This document shows positions 1 to 8,198 of a DNA stretch of 64,000 nt, in pieces; positions within the stretch are counted from its first letter, which is position 1, and each line of letters opens with the position of its first letter. The notes under the pieces are model-generated. The model was not told the DNA's origin. It saw nothing but the letters and a program-made list of their open reading frames with translations, and searched no databases. Both the position numbers and the translations under genes were made by a program. The stretch lies in contig NZ_JAUXXP010000001.1 of assembly GCF_030684895.1 (NCBI RefSeq), positions 81,850 to 145,849 on the forward strand. Reading direction: 5' to 3'. The stretch comes from Pseudomonas sp. (GTDB lineage Bacteria; Pseudomonadota; Gammaproteobacteria; Pseudomonadales; Pseudomonadaceae).

Positions 1-25
1 CTTCGGTTCATATCACTCTGGTTAT

Positions 26-41
26 TACAGGAATCGTGCCA
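26..41 (-). promoter_or_regulatory. Sigma-54 promoter reading off the left edge (probably fhp)
   Basis: The minus strand reads TGGCACGATTCCTGTA. This is the sigma-54 -24/-12 pattern TGGCAC-N5-TTGCW with an exact -24 element and a weaker -12 (CTGTA). It points left, away from norR, so the gene it drives starts outside the window. In P. aeruginosa the norR homologue (fhpR) is divergent from the flavohaemoglobin gene fhp, so that is the likely target by inference. The NorR sites lie upstream of it at enhancer distance. Confidence 0.65.
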
Positions 42-82
42 ATTATTTTATTTATACAAATCATAGACTTATAAATACCTAT

Positions 83-138
83 GTCTTTATGACAGCAGAC
101 ATTATGAGTCTTAATGACAACTATCGTGTCCTTATGAC
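83..138. promoter_or_regulatory. Three NorR enhancer-type sites
   Basis: Three 11-bp copies of GT-N7-AC occur at 83-93 (GTCTTTATGAC), 108-118 (GTCTTAATGAC) and 128-138 (GTCCTTATGAC). GT-N7-AC is the core consensus described for NorR of E. coli, which also uses three sites. They lie about 42-112 bp from the divergent sigma-54 promoter, as expected for enhancer sites. The third site contains the preferred norR start codon, so NorR bound here could also limit its own synthesis (inference). Confidence 0.7.
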
Positions 139-1687
139 AGCAAATCCACTGCTTACCGCGCTGATTCCCCTGGTCGCCGATCTGTCCCGCGAGCTGCCGG
201 AAGTCGAGCGCTATCGCCGCCTGCTCCAAGCGCTGCGGCAGCTGCTGCCGTGCGATGCCGTGGCGCTGCTCAAGCTCGATGGCGATGTACTGATTCCGCT
301 GGCCGTGGAGGGACTGAGCGCCGACACCCTCGGCCGGCGTTTCAAGCTCAGCGAACACCCGCGCCTGCAGGCGCTTCTGGCGCAACGCGGGCCGACCCGC
401 TTTGCCACCGACTGCGACATGCCCGACCCCTATGACGGCCTGGTCGACGGCCATCGCGGCCACTTGCCCGTGCATGACTGCCTCGGCTGCCCGTTGTATG
501 TGCAGGACCAGCCCTGGGGGCTGCTGACCCTCGACTCGCTGGACCCGGCGAGCTTCGGCCGGGTCGATCTGGACAACCTGCAGGCCTTTGCCAGCCTGGC
601 CGCTGCCACCGTGATGGCCAGTGAACGGATCAACGCGCTGCTGCAACGCGCCGAGGATCAGCACCAGCTGGCCGAGGCCTACAAACAGGCCGCAGGCCAG
701 CAACGCCCGCGTGAACTGATCGGCCAGAGCGCCGTGCACAAGCGCCTGGCAGCGGAGATTGCGCTGGTCGGCAACAGCGAGCTGAGCGTGCTGATCAGCG
801 GCGAAACCGGGGTCGGCAAGGAGCTGGTCGCCGAAGCCCTGCACGCCGCTTCGCCCCGCGCAGCCAAGCCGCTGATCAGCCTCAACTGCGCGGCACTGCC
901 CGACAACCTGGTGGAAAGCGAACTGTTCGGCCATGTGCGCGGCGCCTTTACCGGCGCGCACAACGAGCGGCGTGGCAAGTTCGAACTGGCTGATGGCGGC
1001 AGCCTGTTTCTCGATGAAATCGGCGAACTGCCGCTGGCCGCGCAAGCCAAGCTGCTGCGCGTGCTGCAGAGCGGCCAGCTGCAACGGGTCGGTGCCGACC
1101 AGGAACAGCGGGTCAACGTGCGCGTGCTGGCCGCCAGCAACCGCGACCTGGCCGAGGAAGTCCGCGCCGGGCGTTTTCGCGCCGACCTCTATCACCGCCT
1201 CAGCGTCTACCCGCTGAAAGTCCCGGCACTGCGCGAACGCGGCCGCGATGTCCTGCTGCTGGCCGGCTACTTCCTCGAAGAAAACCGCGCCCGTCTGGGC
1301 CTACGCAGCCTGCGCCTGACTGCCGAAGCCCAGGCCAGCCTGCTGGCGTACAGCTGGCCGGGCAACGTGCGCGAACTCGAACACCTGATCGGCCGCGCTG
1401 CACTCAAGGCCCTGGCCGGCTGCAGCGAGCGCCCACGCATCCTCAGCGTCGACAGCGCGCACTTGGACCTGCCGACCAGCCAAGCCGCCGCAACACCTGC
1501 AACTCAAAGCGCAGCAGAGCCGCACAGCGAACTGCCGCTGCGCGAAGCCCTCGACACCTACCAGAAGCAGCTGATTAGCCAGGCCCTCAGCCGCCACCAG
1601 CACAAATGGGCCGCCGCCGCCCGCGAGCTGGGCATCGACCGCGCCAACCTGATCCGCCTGGCCAAACGCCTGGGTCTGCAAAATTAA
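134..1687 (+). CDS. norR: Nitric-oxide-responsive sigma-54 activator NorR/FhpR
   Basis: A 517-residue bacterial enhancer-binding protein. An N-terminal GAF domain (about residues 15-175) holds the motif HDCLGCPLY; its cysteine corresponds to a conserved residue near the NO-sensing non-haem iron of E. coli NorR. The AAA+ domain follows, with Walker A GETGVGKE near residues 223-230 and the sigma-54 contact loop GAFTGA near 270-275. A Fis-type helix-turn-helix ends the protein. In the family, NO binding to the GAF iron relieves repression of the ATPase and switches on NO-detoxification genes. The start at 134 is chosen because the family begins shortly before LLTALIPLVADLS; an in-frame ATG at 89 would add 15 residues encoded by the NorR sites. 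No clear ribosome binding site precedes either ATG. The likely target is the divergent gene off the left edge. Confidence 0.9.
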   Translation: MTANPLLTALIPLVADLSRELPEVERYRRLLQALRQLLPCDAVALLKLDGDVLIPLAVEGLSADTLGRRFKLSEHPRLQALLAQRGPTRFATDCDMPDPYDGLVDGHRGHLPVHDCLGCPLYVQDQPWGLLTLDSLDPASFGRVDLDNLQAFASLAAATVMASERINALLQRAEDQHQLAEAYKQAAGQQRPRELIGQSAVHKRLAAEIALVGNSELSVLISGETGVGKELVAEALHAASPRAAKPLISLNCAALPDNLVESELFGHVRGAFTGAHNERRGKFELADGGSLFLDEIGELPLAAQAKLLRVLQSGQLQRVGADQEQRVNVRVLAASNRDLAEEVRAGRFRADLYHRLSVYPLKVPALRERGRDVLLLAGYFLEENRARLGLRSLRLTAEAQASLLAYSWPGNVRELEHLIGRAALKALAGCSERPRILSVDSAHLDLPTSQAAATPATQSAAEPHSELPLREALDTYQKQLISQALSRHQHKWAAAARELGIDRANLIRLAKRLGLQN

Positions 1688-1867
1688 TCCGCCATTAGCC
1701 CGCGCAGCACCACACAACGGCGGTTCCGTGGCTAATCTTCAAGGCGGGTGCGGCACTTGCTCAACGCGCGCGGAAAACCCACACCACCAATAGGCAAATG
1801 CAATTTGCTGCCCGCACGGCATGGGTAGCTAATGGCCATCACCCAGCTACTCCCCTGGAGAGCCTCC

Positions 1868-3103
1868 ATGGCCGACGAAGCCAAAGCGGACCGCATCAAA
1901 GTCGACGCAGCCAACCTGACCATCGGTATGTACGTGGTCGAACTGGACCGACCATGGACGGACACCACCTTTCTCTTTCAAGGCTTTCGCATTCGTCAGC
2001 AACAGGACATTCGCCTGCTGCAGGAAGTCTGCAGTTACGTCTGGGTGGATGCTCGGCAATCCGTCGCCGTGCATGATCAGGTCGCGGCCAATATCGCCCA
2101 GCCGGAAGCACTGCAGCCGGTCATCGCCAAGGTCGATTTCAACCTGGAAATGCTCCAGGCCGCCCCCACCTGGAACGCCGCGCGCGAAGAGTCGTTGCGG
2201 ATTCTGCAGGCGGTAAAGCTCGGCCAGGAGCTGGATGTTGAAGCGGTCAAAGCCGTCATCAAAGACTGTGTCGAAAGCATCCTGCGCAACCCGGCCGCCA
2301 TGCTCTGGCTGGCACGCATTAAGAACAGCGACGCCTATACCGCCGAACATTCGCTGCGCGTCTCCATTCTCTCGATTGCCCTGGCCAAGGAGCTGGGCCT
2401 GCCGGCTTATCAGCTCGAACAGATTGGCGTGTGCGGCATGCTCCACGATGTCGGCAAGATCAAGGTGCCCAACGAGATCCTCAACAAACCCGGTGCGCTG
2501 ACCGCCGAAGAGCTGTGCATCATGCAGAGCCACGCTGCCGAAGGGCGCAAACTGCTGATGAGCAACCAGCAGGTCACCGCCGCCACCGTCGACGTCGCCT
2601 ACTCACACCATGAGCGCCTGGATGGCCAGGGTTATCCGCGCGGCCTGAATGCCAGCAAGATCCCTTACTTCGCCAAGATCATCGCCGTGGCAGACAGCTA
2701 TGACGCGATCAACAGCGACCGCGTGTACAGCAAGGGCAAATCCAGCCTGGAGTCGCTACGCATCTTGCTGGAGGCGGTCAACAGCCATTTCGACGAAGAG
2801 ATTGTTAGCAGTTTTATCCGCATGGTCGGCATCTACCCGCCAGGGGAAATCGTCGAGCTGACCAATGGCGAAGTCGGCATCATCATCGGCTGCCCACCTG
2901 GCAACAAACTCAAACCCAGGGTACTGCGCGTGCTCGACGGGCAGAAGCAACCCTGCAAGGAAAGCATCATCGACCTGGGAAAAACCGCCAACGACCCCAG
3001 CGGCAAACCCTACCGCATCCACGAAGTGCACAGCAGCGGCGCCTTTGGCATTCATATAGATGATTACCGCAGCAAGGGGCTGGTTGTCCCGATGCATTTA
3101 TAG
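1868..3103 (+). CDS. HD-GYP domain cyclic-di-GMP phosphodiesterase
   Basis: A 411-residue cytoplasmic protein with an N-terminal DUF3391-type segment (about residues 1-130) and a C-terminal HD-GYP domain. The metal-binding HD pair is at residues 193-194 (LHDVGK), and HHERLDGQGYP begins near residue 247. Both are intact, so phosphodiesterase activity on c-di-GMP is expected from the family. The start at 1868 is preferred to the ATG at 1832 because GGAG lies 7 nt upstream of it. It is not clearly in an operon with norR (180-bp gap). The 1688-1867 gap shows no convincing promoter or terminator. Confidence 0.88.
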   Translation: MADEAKADRIKVDAANLTIGMYVVELDRPWTDTTFLFQGFRIRQQQDIRLLQEVCSYVWVDARQSVAVHDQVAANIAQPEALQPVIAKVDFNLEMLQAAPTWNAAREESLRILQAVKLGQELDVEAVKAVIKDCVESILRNPAAMLWLARIKNSDAYTAEHSLRVSILSIALAKELGLPAYQLEQIGVCGMLHDVGKIKVPNEILNKPGALTAEELCIMQSHAAEGRKLLMSNQQVTAATVDVAYSHHERLDGQGYPRGLNASKIPYFAKIIAVADSYDAINSDRVYSKGKSSLESLRILLEAVNSHFDEEIVSSFIRMVGIYPPGEIVELTNGEVGIIIGCPPGNKLKPRVLRVLDGQKQPCKESIIDLGKTANDPSGKPYRIHEVHSSGAFGIHIDDYRSKGLVVPMHL

Positions 3104-3111
3104 CGCAGCAG

Positions 3112-3627
3112 TTACAAACCCGTGCTGCCCGGCGGGCACACTCCCAGGGCTGCCAACTCCTCCAACGGCACCCCGCCGGACAGGTACTGCTGGCAGGTTG
3201 CTGAAGGCGCAGCAGGCGGCGGAGACGCATCGGTGACAACCTCGCTGACCACACTCGCTTGCAGCGTGCCGCCGAGTCGCAGAAAGGCTCGCGCCTGACC
3301 GCGCTGCAGCCAGATGCCTTCATTCTCGATGGCCGCCAGGCGTATGCCACCCGGCAATACCGCGTCGAACTCAACCCGCTGCGCGGCCACCTGACCGATG
3401 CTGAGCAACGCCCAACCGCCGCCACTGCTCTGGCGAAACAGGCCATGCAGCTGCCAATGCTCAAGGCCCGTCAGGGGCTTTGCCGAGGGCAGTATCCACG
3501 GCGGATCGGCAGGCAGCAGATCACTCGGCAGTTGCACCGCGCCCACCGGAAATGCCAGGCACAAACCCAGCACCGCTCGGCTTATAGCAACCCTGATGCG
3601 CCGGGTGGCTACGCTGCACTCGGTCAT
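3112..3627 (-). CDS. Small secreted protein resembling GspC/PilP-type secretion factors
   Basis: A 171-residue protein with a basic N-terminus and hydrophobic stretch (about residues 14-30) that looks like a signal peptide or anchor. The central part reads LHGLF...ALLSIGQ...RVEFDAVLPGG..LAAIENEGIWLQ and recalls the homology region shared by GspC, PilP and MshK proteins. This resemblance is by eye only. The C-terminus has two cysteines (TCQQY and GVCPP). Its ATG overlaps the TGA of the upstream metalloprotease gene (ATGA, 4 bp), so the two are translationally coupled. A role in export or handling of that protease is inference. Function unknown. Confidence 0.6.
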   Translation of the reverse strand: MTECSVATRRIRVAISRAVLGLCLAFPVGAVQLPSDLLPADPPWILPSAKPLTGLEHWQLHGLFRQSSGGGWALLSIGQVAAQRVEFDAVLPGGIRLAAIENEGIWLQRGQARAFLRLGGTLQASVVSEVVTDASPPPAAPSATCQQYLSGGVPLEELAALGVCPPGSTGL

Positions 3628-6443
3628 AGGCTCGGCACGGGATCTCGCCGTTGTGCGTAGTCGATAAAGCTCATCAGGTTGCGGCTCTTCAGCAGCGGCA
3701 GCAAGGCATGGTCATTCAGCGACAAGCCAAACCACTTCTGATTAACCCCGCCGGTGCAGCCGTACATGATCAGCTTGCCACGGCCATTGGTGAGGAAGCC
3801 CTGGGACAGGTCCACACAGCGCCCGGCGTACTTCAACTGGGGCAGAGCAGCAAAGTCCCAGGCTTGTGTATCGCGCTGCGCATCGCAGTCGCTGAGGCTG
3901 ATGTCGTTGGTTGCCGTCAGGCATTTGCTCGGCTGTGCAACGCTGCGAATACGCCCGCTGGCATCGACCAGCCACTGTTCATCAACTCCGCCCGCGCACT
4001 GCGCCTTGGCCGCTACGTAGGGGCTCCACACACCCTCCTTCAGCTCCGCGCGTACACAGTTGCCATTGTTCATGGTGAAGCTTTGCGGCGCTGGGAGCAG
4101 AGGGCGCTGATCAAACTGCAGGGTTAGCAATAGCGCGTCGAGTGCCGCGCGCGCGGCATCACTGCTCGCCAGTCGAGAACCATGGGCATCCAGCCAGCGG
4201 TTCAGGCGCAGTGCACGCTCCTCCTGACTTTTCAGCCGCTGCATCACCTGCAGAGCAGTCGCCGACAGCCCCTCCGTTTGCTCGGCATAGCTGTCATAGA
4301 GCAGACGAGCCTCGCCGGTTAAGGCCAGCACCGGCTGGTTGGCAATCGCCTCCAACGCCGCTTGCAGCTTCGGCCGCTCTTCGTTGAACAGCGCCTTGAA
4401 ACGCTCCTCGCGACCCACCACTACGGGAGCCGGCATCGCGGGTAAGCCCTGAGCAATGGCCAGGCTGGCCAGATCAACCGGGTTGTCGCCCGGTGCCTCG
4501 CGGCACTGCAGGGTAGCCGCCAGCGGCCGCTCGGCCTGCGCCAGGTTGATATGCAGCTTGTTGGCGTTGCTGCCCATGCGCAGCGGAGCAATGGCGATGC
4601 GCTGGCTGGCGCCGCCGACAAACTCTACTTTCAACCAGCACTGCTTGCTGGCCGCAGCGTCATTGGGGGCAGGCAGGTCATATACCTGGCCCCAGTTACC
4701 ACGCAGCGCCGGGTAGAGCACGCCGCTGTTGGCCACCGGGTCATAGCCGCCGAGGAGAGTGAAAACCGGCACCCCGAACAGACGTGGCTTGCGGTAGTTG
4801 CCATCGGCGCTGTTGTACCAGACCTGATTCGAGCTCGGCACCTTGGGCTGGTTGACCTCCATCTTTCGCGTGCTCGCATCCCACTTGCGGTAGCCCGTAG
4901 GCGAATCGGTTGCCCAGACTGCACGGTTATTCAGGTTGGGCTGAATCCAGTTCTTGGTGCTGTAGCCGGTGTAATGGGTATAGCTGGACAACGCACTGGT
5001 GAAATCGCCGCCCGACATGGCATCAGGCGCAAATGCATAGGCGTCGGCAAACAGCGGTGTACCGCTCATGGCTGCGCTCTTGTTACGCGCCCACAGCAGG
5101 TTGGCGCGCATGCGCTTGCGGTAGGCGATATAGCCCCAGCCGCTGTCGTGATGATGCACGGCCAGAAAATAGTTGCCGTCTTTCTCGCCCGGATAATGGC
5201 CTATGCCGTAGTGGTGACCGATTTCATGGCTGAATTCATTCCCCACCGAGCTGTACAGCGTGAGGATGCCATTGCCACCGCTCAATCCATGGCTCTGTAC
5301 GCCATTGGTGTAATTGCCGGCAGCATGGTGCGCCACCGCGCTCTGCGTCAGTTGCGGCTGCTGCTGGCTGACCATTCCCGCACTGGTGATACCCCAATTG
5401 GCCAGATTGATCCCGGTGCTGAAGGTCGATTTAGCGGTGTTCTCACGCATATCGCCGCTGTAAACATCGCCGTTCACCGCACTCGCCGTGTCATAGATAA
5501 CGCCGCTGCCGACCATCACCCGATCCAGCTTGACGTCTTCGTAATAGCTTGCCAGCAGACGGGCCACAGGCACGGTCTGGAAGTACTCGGTAGCGGCCTG
5601 GGCAGTGCGTGCGCGAAACCAGTGACCATTACCGGTAGGCGGCTCGGTCAGCATGCCCAAGCGAATCGACTGCACCACCAACTCGGCCGGCGCGGCAAAA
5701 TCGAAGGCCGCAGCGCTGCGCTCGCCACGCCGGCCGCGCTCATCGATAACCTGCAGGCTCATCCCCGGCCGGACCCAATCCCAAGGCAACACCGCAGACC
5801 AGGCACGCCGTGAATAAACCACATCAGGGCGACTATCCGCCCCGGTGCGATCCGCCCTGGGCAACCGGTCCGGCTCGCTCAATACCAGCTCACCTTTGAG
5901 ATCACCGTCCACCGTCACCTGCACACGCAGCTGTTGCGGCAGCGGCTCTGTCGGCAGCGGGGTTACCAGCAACAGCGCCTCACGCTCGCTGGTTAGGCGC
6001 GGCATGTTCTTCGCCTCGTTGCCCTGCGGATCGACCGAATGGCTCTGCACGAACTGCAGCATGGCCGCCAGATCACCGCTCAGATCATTGCGCACCGCGC
6101 GCGGCTGGCCGTCTGCCGCAACATCGTAAAAGCCCTGCGCATTGACCTCATCAACCACCGCAGCGGGCGGCTCGGGGAAGGTCTCACCAGGCGGTGGCGC
6201 AACCACCGGCGGCTCTACTGGAGGGATCACTGGCGGCGTGACGGGCGGCTCCACGACCGGGGGTTCAACGGGCGGCACCACAGGTGGCGCGACCGGCGGC
6301 GTAACCACGGGCGGCTCAGTCGCCGGCGGACGACTGCCAGTGTTATTACCGCCGCCACTGCTGCTTCCACCACCGCCGCCACCTAGATCCAGACAACCTG
6401 TCAGATTAACCAGCGCCAGCAACAACAGGCTTACACGAAGCAT
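3624..6443 (-). CDS. Lipoprotein zinc metalloprotease of the M66 (StcE/TagA) type with C-terminal lectin-like domain
   Basis: A 939-residue predicted lipoprotein. The signal peptide ends in lipobox LTGC (Cys 17). A Gly/Ser-rich tract and a long PPV-type proline-rich linker (about residues 40-90) follow. The catalytic motif HEIGHHYGIGH is at residues 406-416, giving zinc ligands H406, H410 and H416 with base E407. The surrounding sequence, including the Trp-containing SGWGY after a His cluster, resembles the mucin-cleaving M66 family (StcE, TagA). The C-terminal part (about 785-930) carries repeated QW/AW/KW motifs (DEQW, TQAW, NQKW) and paired Cys, as in ricin-type carbohydrate-binding domains. 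Substrate is unknown; a glycoprotein is plausible from the family. It is the first gene of a two-gene coupled unit. Confidence 0.8.
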   Translation of the reverse strand: MLRVSLLLLALVNLTGCLDLGGGGGGSSSGGGNNTGSRPPATEPPVVTPPVAPPVVPPVEPPVVEPPVTPPVIPPVEPPVVAPPPGETFPEPPAAVVDEVNAQGFYDVAADGQPRAVRNDLSGDLAAMLQFVQSHSVDPQGNEAKNMPRLTSEREALLLVTPLPTEPLPQQLRVQVTVDGDLKGELVLSEPDRLPRADRTGADSRPDVVYSRRAWSAVLPWDWVRPGMSLQVIDERGRRGERSAAAFDFAAPAELVVQSIRLGMLTEPPTGNGHWFRARTAQAATEYFQTVPVARLLASYYEDVKLDRVMVGSGVIYDTASAVNGDVYSGDMRENTAKSTFSTGINLANWGITSAGMVSQQQPQLTQSAVAHHAAGNYTNGVQSHGLSGGNGILTLYSSVGNEFSHEIGHHYGIGHYPGEKDGNYFLAVHHHDSGWGYIAYRKRMRANLLWARNKSAAMSGTPLFADAYAFAPDAMSGGDFTSALSSYTHYTGYSTKNWIQPNLNNRAVWATDSPTGYRKWDASTRKMEVNQPKVPSSNQVWYNSADGNYRKPRLFGVPVFTLLGGYDPVANSGVLYPALRGNWGQVYDLPAPNDAAASKQCWLKVEFVGGASQRIAIAPLRMGSNANKLHINLAQAERPLAATLQCREAPGDNPVDLASLAIAQGLPAMPAPVVVGREERFKALFNEERPKLQAALEAIANQPVLALTGEARLLYDSYAEQTEGLSATALQVMQRLKSQEERALRLNRWLDAHGSRLASSDAARAALDALLLTLQFDQRPLLPAPQSFTMNNGNCVRAELKEGVWSPYVAAKAQCAGGVDEQWLVDASGRIRSVAQPSKCLTATNDISLSDCDAQRDTQAWDFAALPQLKYAGRCVDLSQGFLTNGRGKLIMYGCTGGVNQKWFGLSLNDHALLPLLKSRNLMSFIDYAQRRDPVPSL

Positions 6444-6915
6444 GATTTCTCAACCTTATTCTGGAAAATCGTAATAGCGGCCGCACAGTCACCCAGGCCG
6501 CGCAGAGGCAGCTCGACATAGGGGTAAACGTCATGGGATAGGCAGAAGTAGCGGGCGAGAACACGCGGGAGTGGTAACCCCTGAAAAACTCGAAACATGC
6601 GAGCGGCTCGATATGGTTTCGCGCATCCATGCACTCGATGATTTTCCTATGCGCCGTCACCTTGAATGGAAACCGGCATAAGCGAGCGCGCGAGCATAAT
6701 TAAAGCTGCTAAGCCGGTCAGTTTTCTGACTGATCGCTGTGATAGTTCTCACAGATTGACTGCGCATCAGTGGCGACTGCCACTAGCCCCCGCAGACCGC
6801 TGTGCCGAGCGCACTGTTCATTCAACGCACGGTTTGGCTGGCACCTCTTCTCCAACCTTGGAATACTTCGGCCCATTGCGCATAGAACCACTCCGAACCT
6901 CTCAAGCAGAACCCA
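6444..6915. other. Non-coding stretch between the protease gene and the restriction relic
   Basis: About 470 bases without a convincing gene. It should hold the promoter of the minus-strand protease and, toward its right end, the former promoter region of the plus-strand hsdM whose first codons survive at 6916. Short inverted motifs are present (for example TGTGATAGTTCTCACA near 6739-6754), but I see no clear terminator, RNA gene or repeat. A short minus-strand reading frame at 6406-6660 overlaps the protease start and has no recognisable protein character. Confidence 0.5.
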
Positions 6916-6984
6916 ATGACCAAAGAGCAGTTACAGAAGCTCGAAACCGATCTTTGGCGCGCCGCCGATAGGCGGTCTGCTTGA
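6916..6984 (+). pseudogene. Remnant of hsdM: first 18 codons only
   Basis: The ATG at 6916 opens MTKEQLQKLETDLWRAAD, which matches the usual beginning of type I restriction-modification methylase subunits (MTKEQL..LE..LW.AAD). After residue 18 the frame runs into unrelated sequence (RRSA) and stops at 6984. The break falls where inverted hsdR sequence begins on the other strand. It is a 5' stub of a plus-strand hsdM gene cut by a rearrangement, and too short to make a working protein. Confidence 0.7.
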
Positions 6985-7141
6985 ACTCTTCGCGCAGCTT
7001 GTCGAAGTCGATTTTGCTCAGGTCCCAGGTGCGGCCCTTGCGCACGATCTGGTAAGCGCCTTGCGGTTCTTGCTGATGGAAGGCTTCGGCGTTATCCACC
7101 ACCACGCTTTCATCCAGCAGCTCGTCGATACGCCGGGTCAC
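6970..7141 (-). pseudogene. Internal fragment of hsdR (type I restriction subunit)
   Basis: The minus strand encodes TRRIDELLDESVVVDN, then YQIVRKGRTWDLSKIDFDKL and REEFKQTAY. This is characteristic of the part of type I HsdR proteins that lies well after the helicase motifs. Both sides are cut: homology starts abruptly at about 7141, just where the upstream hsdM fragment ends, and stops at about 6970, where the plus-strand hsdM stub begins. An open reading frame continues to 6902 but beyond 6970 it is antisense to the stub. Confidence 0.7.
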
Positions 7142-7719
7142 TGTTGAGGCGGGTCAGTTCGTCATTCATGGCCAGCAGGCCGTCGATAAATTCCTCTTCG
7201 GTCTTGCCGTCTTCCTCGATCACCACGCCGACATAGCGGCCGGGGTTGAGCGAGTAGTCCTGCTCTTTTACTTCTTCCGGGTTGGCCAGCTTGCACAGGC
7301 CGGTGACGTCTTCGTATTGGGCAGCGGGAAAACGCTCTTGCAGCCAGTGAATATGCTGGAAGTAGCTTTCCGCCCCCTTCACTTCGCCATGAAGTTTTTC
7401 CAGGGCGGTTTTCAGCGCCTTGGTTTCGCGGTCGGTGCTGCCGCGTTTGCCTTCGGCTTTGGCGGCTTCGGCCAGGCGCTTTTCGTGCTGGCGCACGGCC
7501 TTGTCCAGACGCTTGAGGTTGGCATGCAGGCCGGCGAAGAAAGGGTCGAAAGTTGCGCGCAGGGCATGCTGGGCCTGGTTCTTCGCATCCACCTCGGCAT
7601 CGTCCAGGTGCTTGGCCTGGTAGGCGGCGTAGGCATCCTGCAGCGGCTTGAGTTCGATCCATTGCTCACGCAGGGCTTGCACCGCTGCGCGGCCTTCGGC
7701 TTGATATTTGCCCGATAGT
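7138..7719 (-). pseudogene. C-terminal fragment of hsdM (type I methylase subunit)
   Basis: The minus strand encodes about 190 residues, from GKYQAEGRAAVQALREQW at the upstream edge to DELTRLNS. The block EEVKEQDYSLNPGRYVGVV is diagnostic of the HsdM C-terminus, and the preceding region has the heptad-like charged helices of that subunit. A TAA lies just upstream in frame, near 7720, so the N-terminal methylase domain is missing. The end of HsdM is also missing: after LNS the frame passes into hsdR sequence. A deletion has therefore removed the hsdM end, hsdS and the hsdR front. Confidence 0.75.
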
Positions 7720-7731
7720 TATCGCCAAACG

Positions 7732-7763
7732 AAAAAGCCCCGGATTTTCATCCGGGGCTTTTT
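7732..7763 (-). terminator. Rho-independent terminator after tRNA-Arg
   Basis: A 9-bp GC-rich stem (GCCCCGGAT / ATCCGGGGC, loop TTTC) is flanked by A5 on one side and T5 on the other, so it can act in both directions. It lies 10 bp past the 3' end of the minus-strand tRNA-Arg and is its likely terminator. Confidence 0.85.
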
Positions 7764-7773
7764 GCTTTGAAGA

Positions 7774-7850
7774 TGGCGCACCAGGCGGGATTCGAACCCA
7801 CGACCCCTGCCTTCGGAGGGCAGTACTCTATCCAGCTGAGCTACTGGTGC
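7774..7850 (-). tRNA. tRNA-Arg (anticodon CCG)
   Basis: The minus strand gives a full 77-nt cloverleaf. The acceptor stem is GCACCAG/CTGGTGC, the discriminator is G, and CCA is encoded at 7774-7776. The anticodon stem is CTGCC/GGCAG with loop CTCCGAA, hence CCG. The T arm contains GTTCGAATC. It decodes CGG codons. The restriction-modification relic lies on its 3' side, a common place for integrated islands, but I see no duplicated tRNA 3' end nearby. Confidence 0.95.
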
Positions 7851-8198
7851 AGCGCGGGCGCAATCATACGCATCTCGCTGGCGGGCGTCCATGTTGCTGC
7901 CTTGTTCGCAATTCTGCACGGCAGTGACTGGCCAGCTGTCTAGCCACATAAAGCGGGTGAATACGTGCAATATTCCGTTAATTTTTTCGAACAGGCTATT
8001 GCCCTTTACCCCTTGTGACCCTAGGATTCGTTTGAGATTTCAAACGCTCTTGCTAAAACTGTGTGCAATTCCGGGTGATTGGTCATCCGAGGGGCATACA
8101 TCAGCAGCCAGGGTGCACACACCGAACCTACACGCGCCGCTTGGCGGCGCACCCAGCGCAAGTGCCGATACCAGGGTGTCGGAATTTAGGAGACTGCC
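7851..8198. other. Intergenic region upstream of gabD
   Basis: About 350 bases without a gene. It contains the divergent upstream regions of tRNA-Arg (minus) and gabD (plus). An AGGAGA ribosome binding site sits 8 nt before the gabD ATG. I see no convincing sigma-54 or repeat element. Confidence 0.5.

Noticed and set aside
6170..6345. Short direct repeats resembling a CRISPR or tandem array
   Set aside because: They encode the PPV proline-rich linker of the metalloprotease in frame; no uniform spacers or repeats.
6406..6660. A small minus-strand gene upstream of the metalloprotease
   Set aside because: It overlaps the protease start, lacks a convincing start signal and has no protein-like character.
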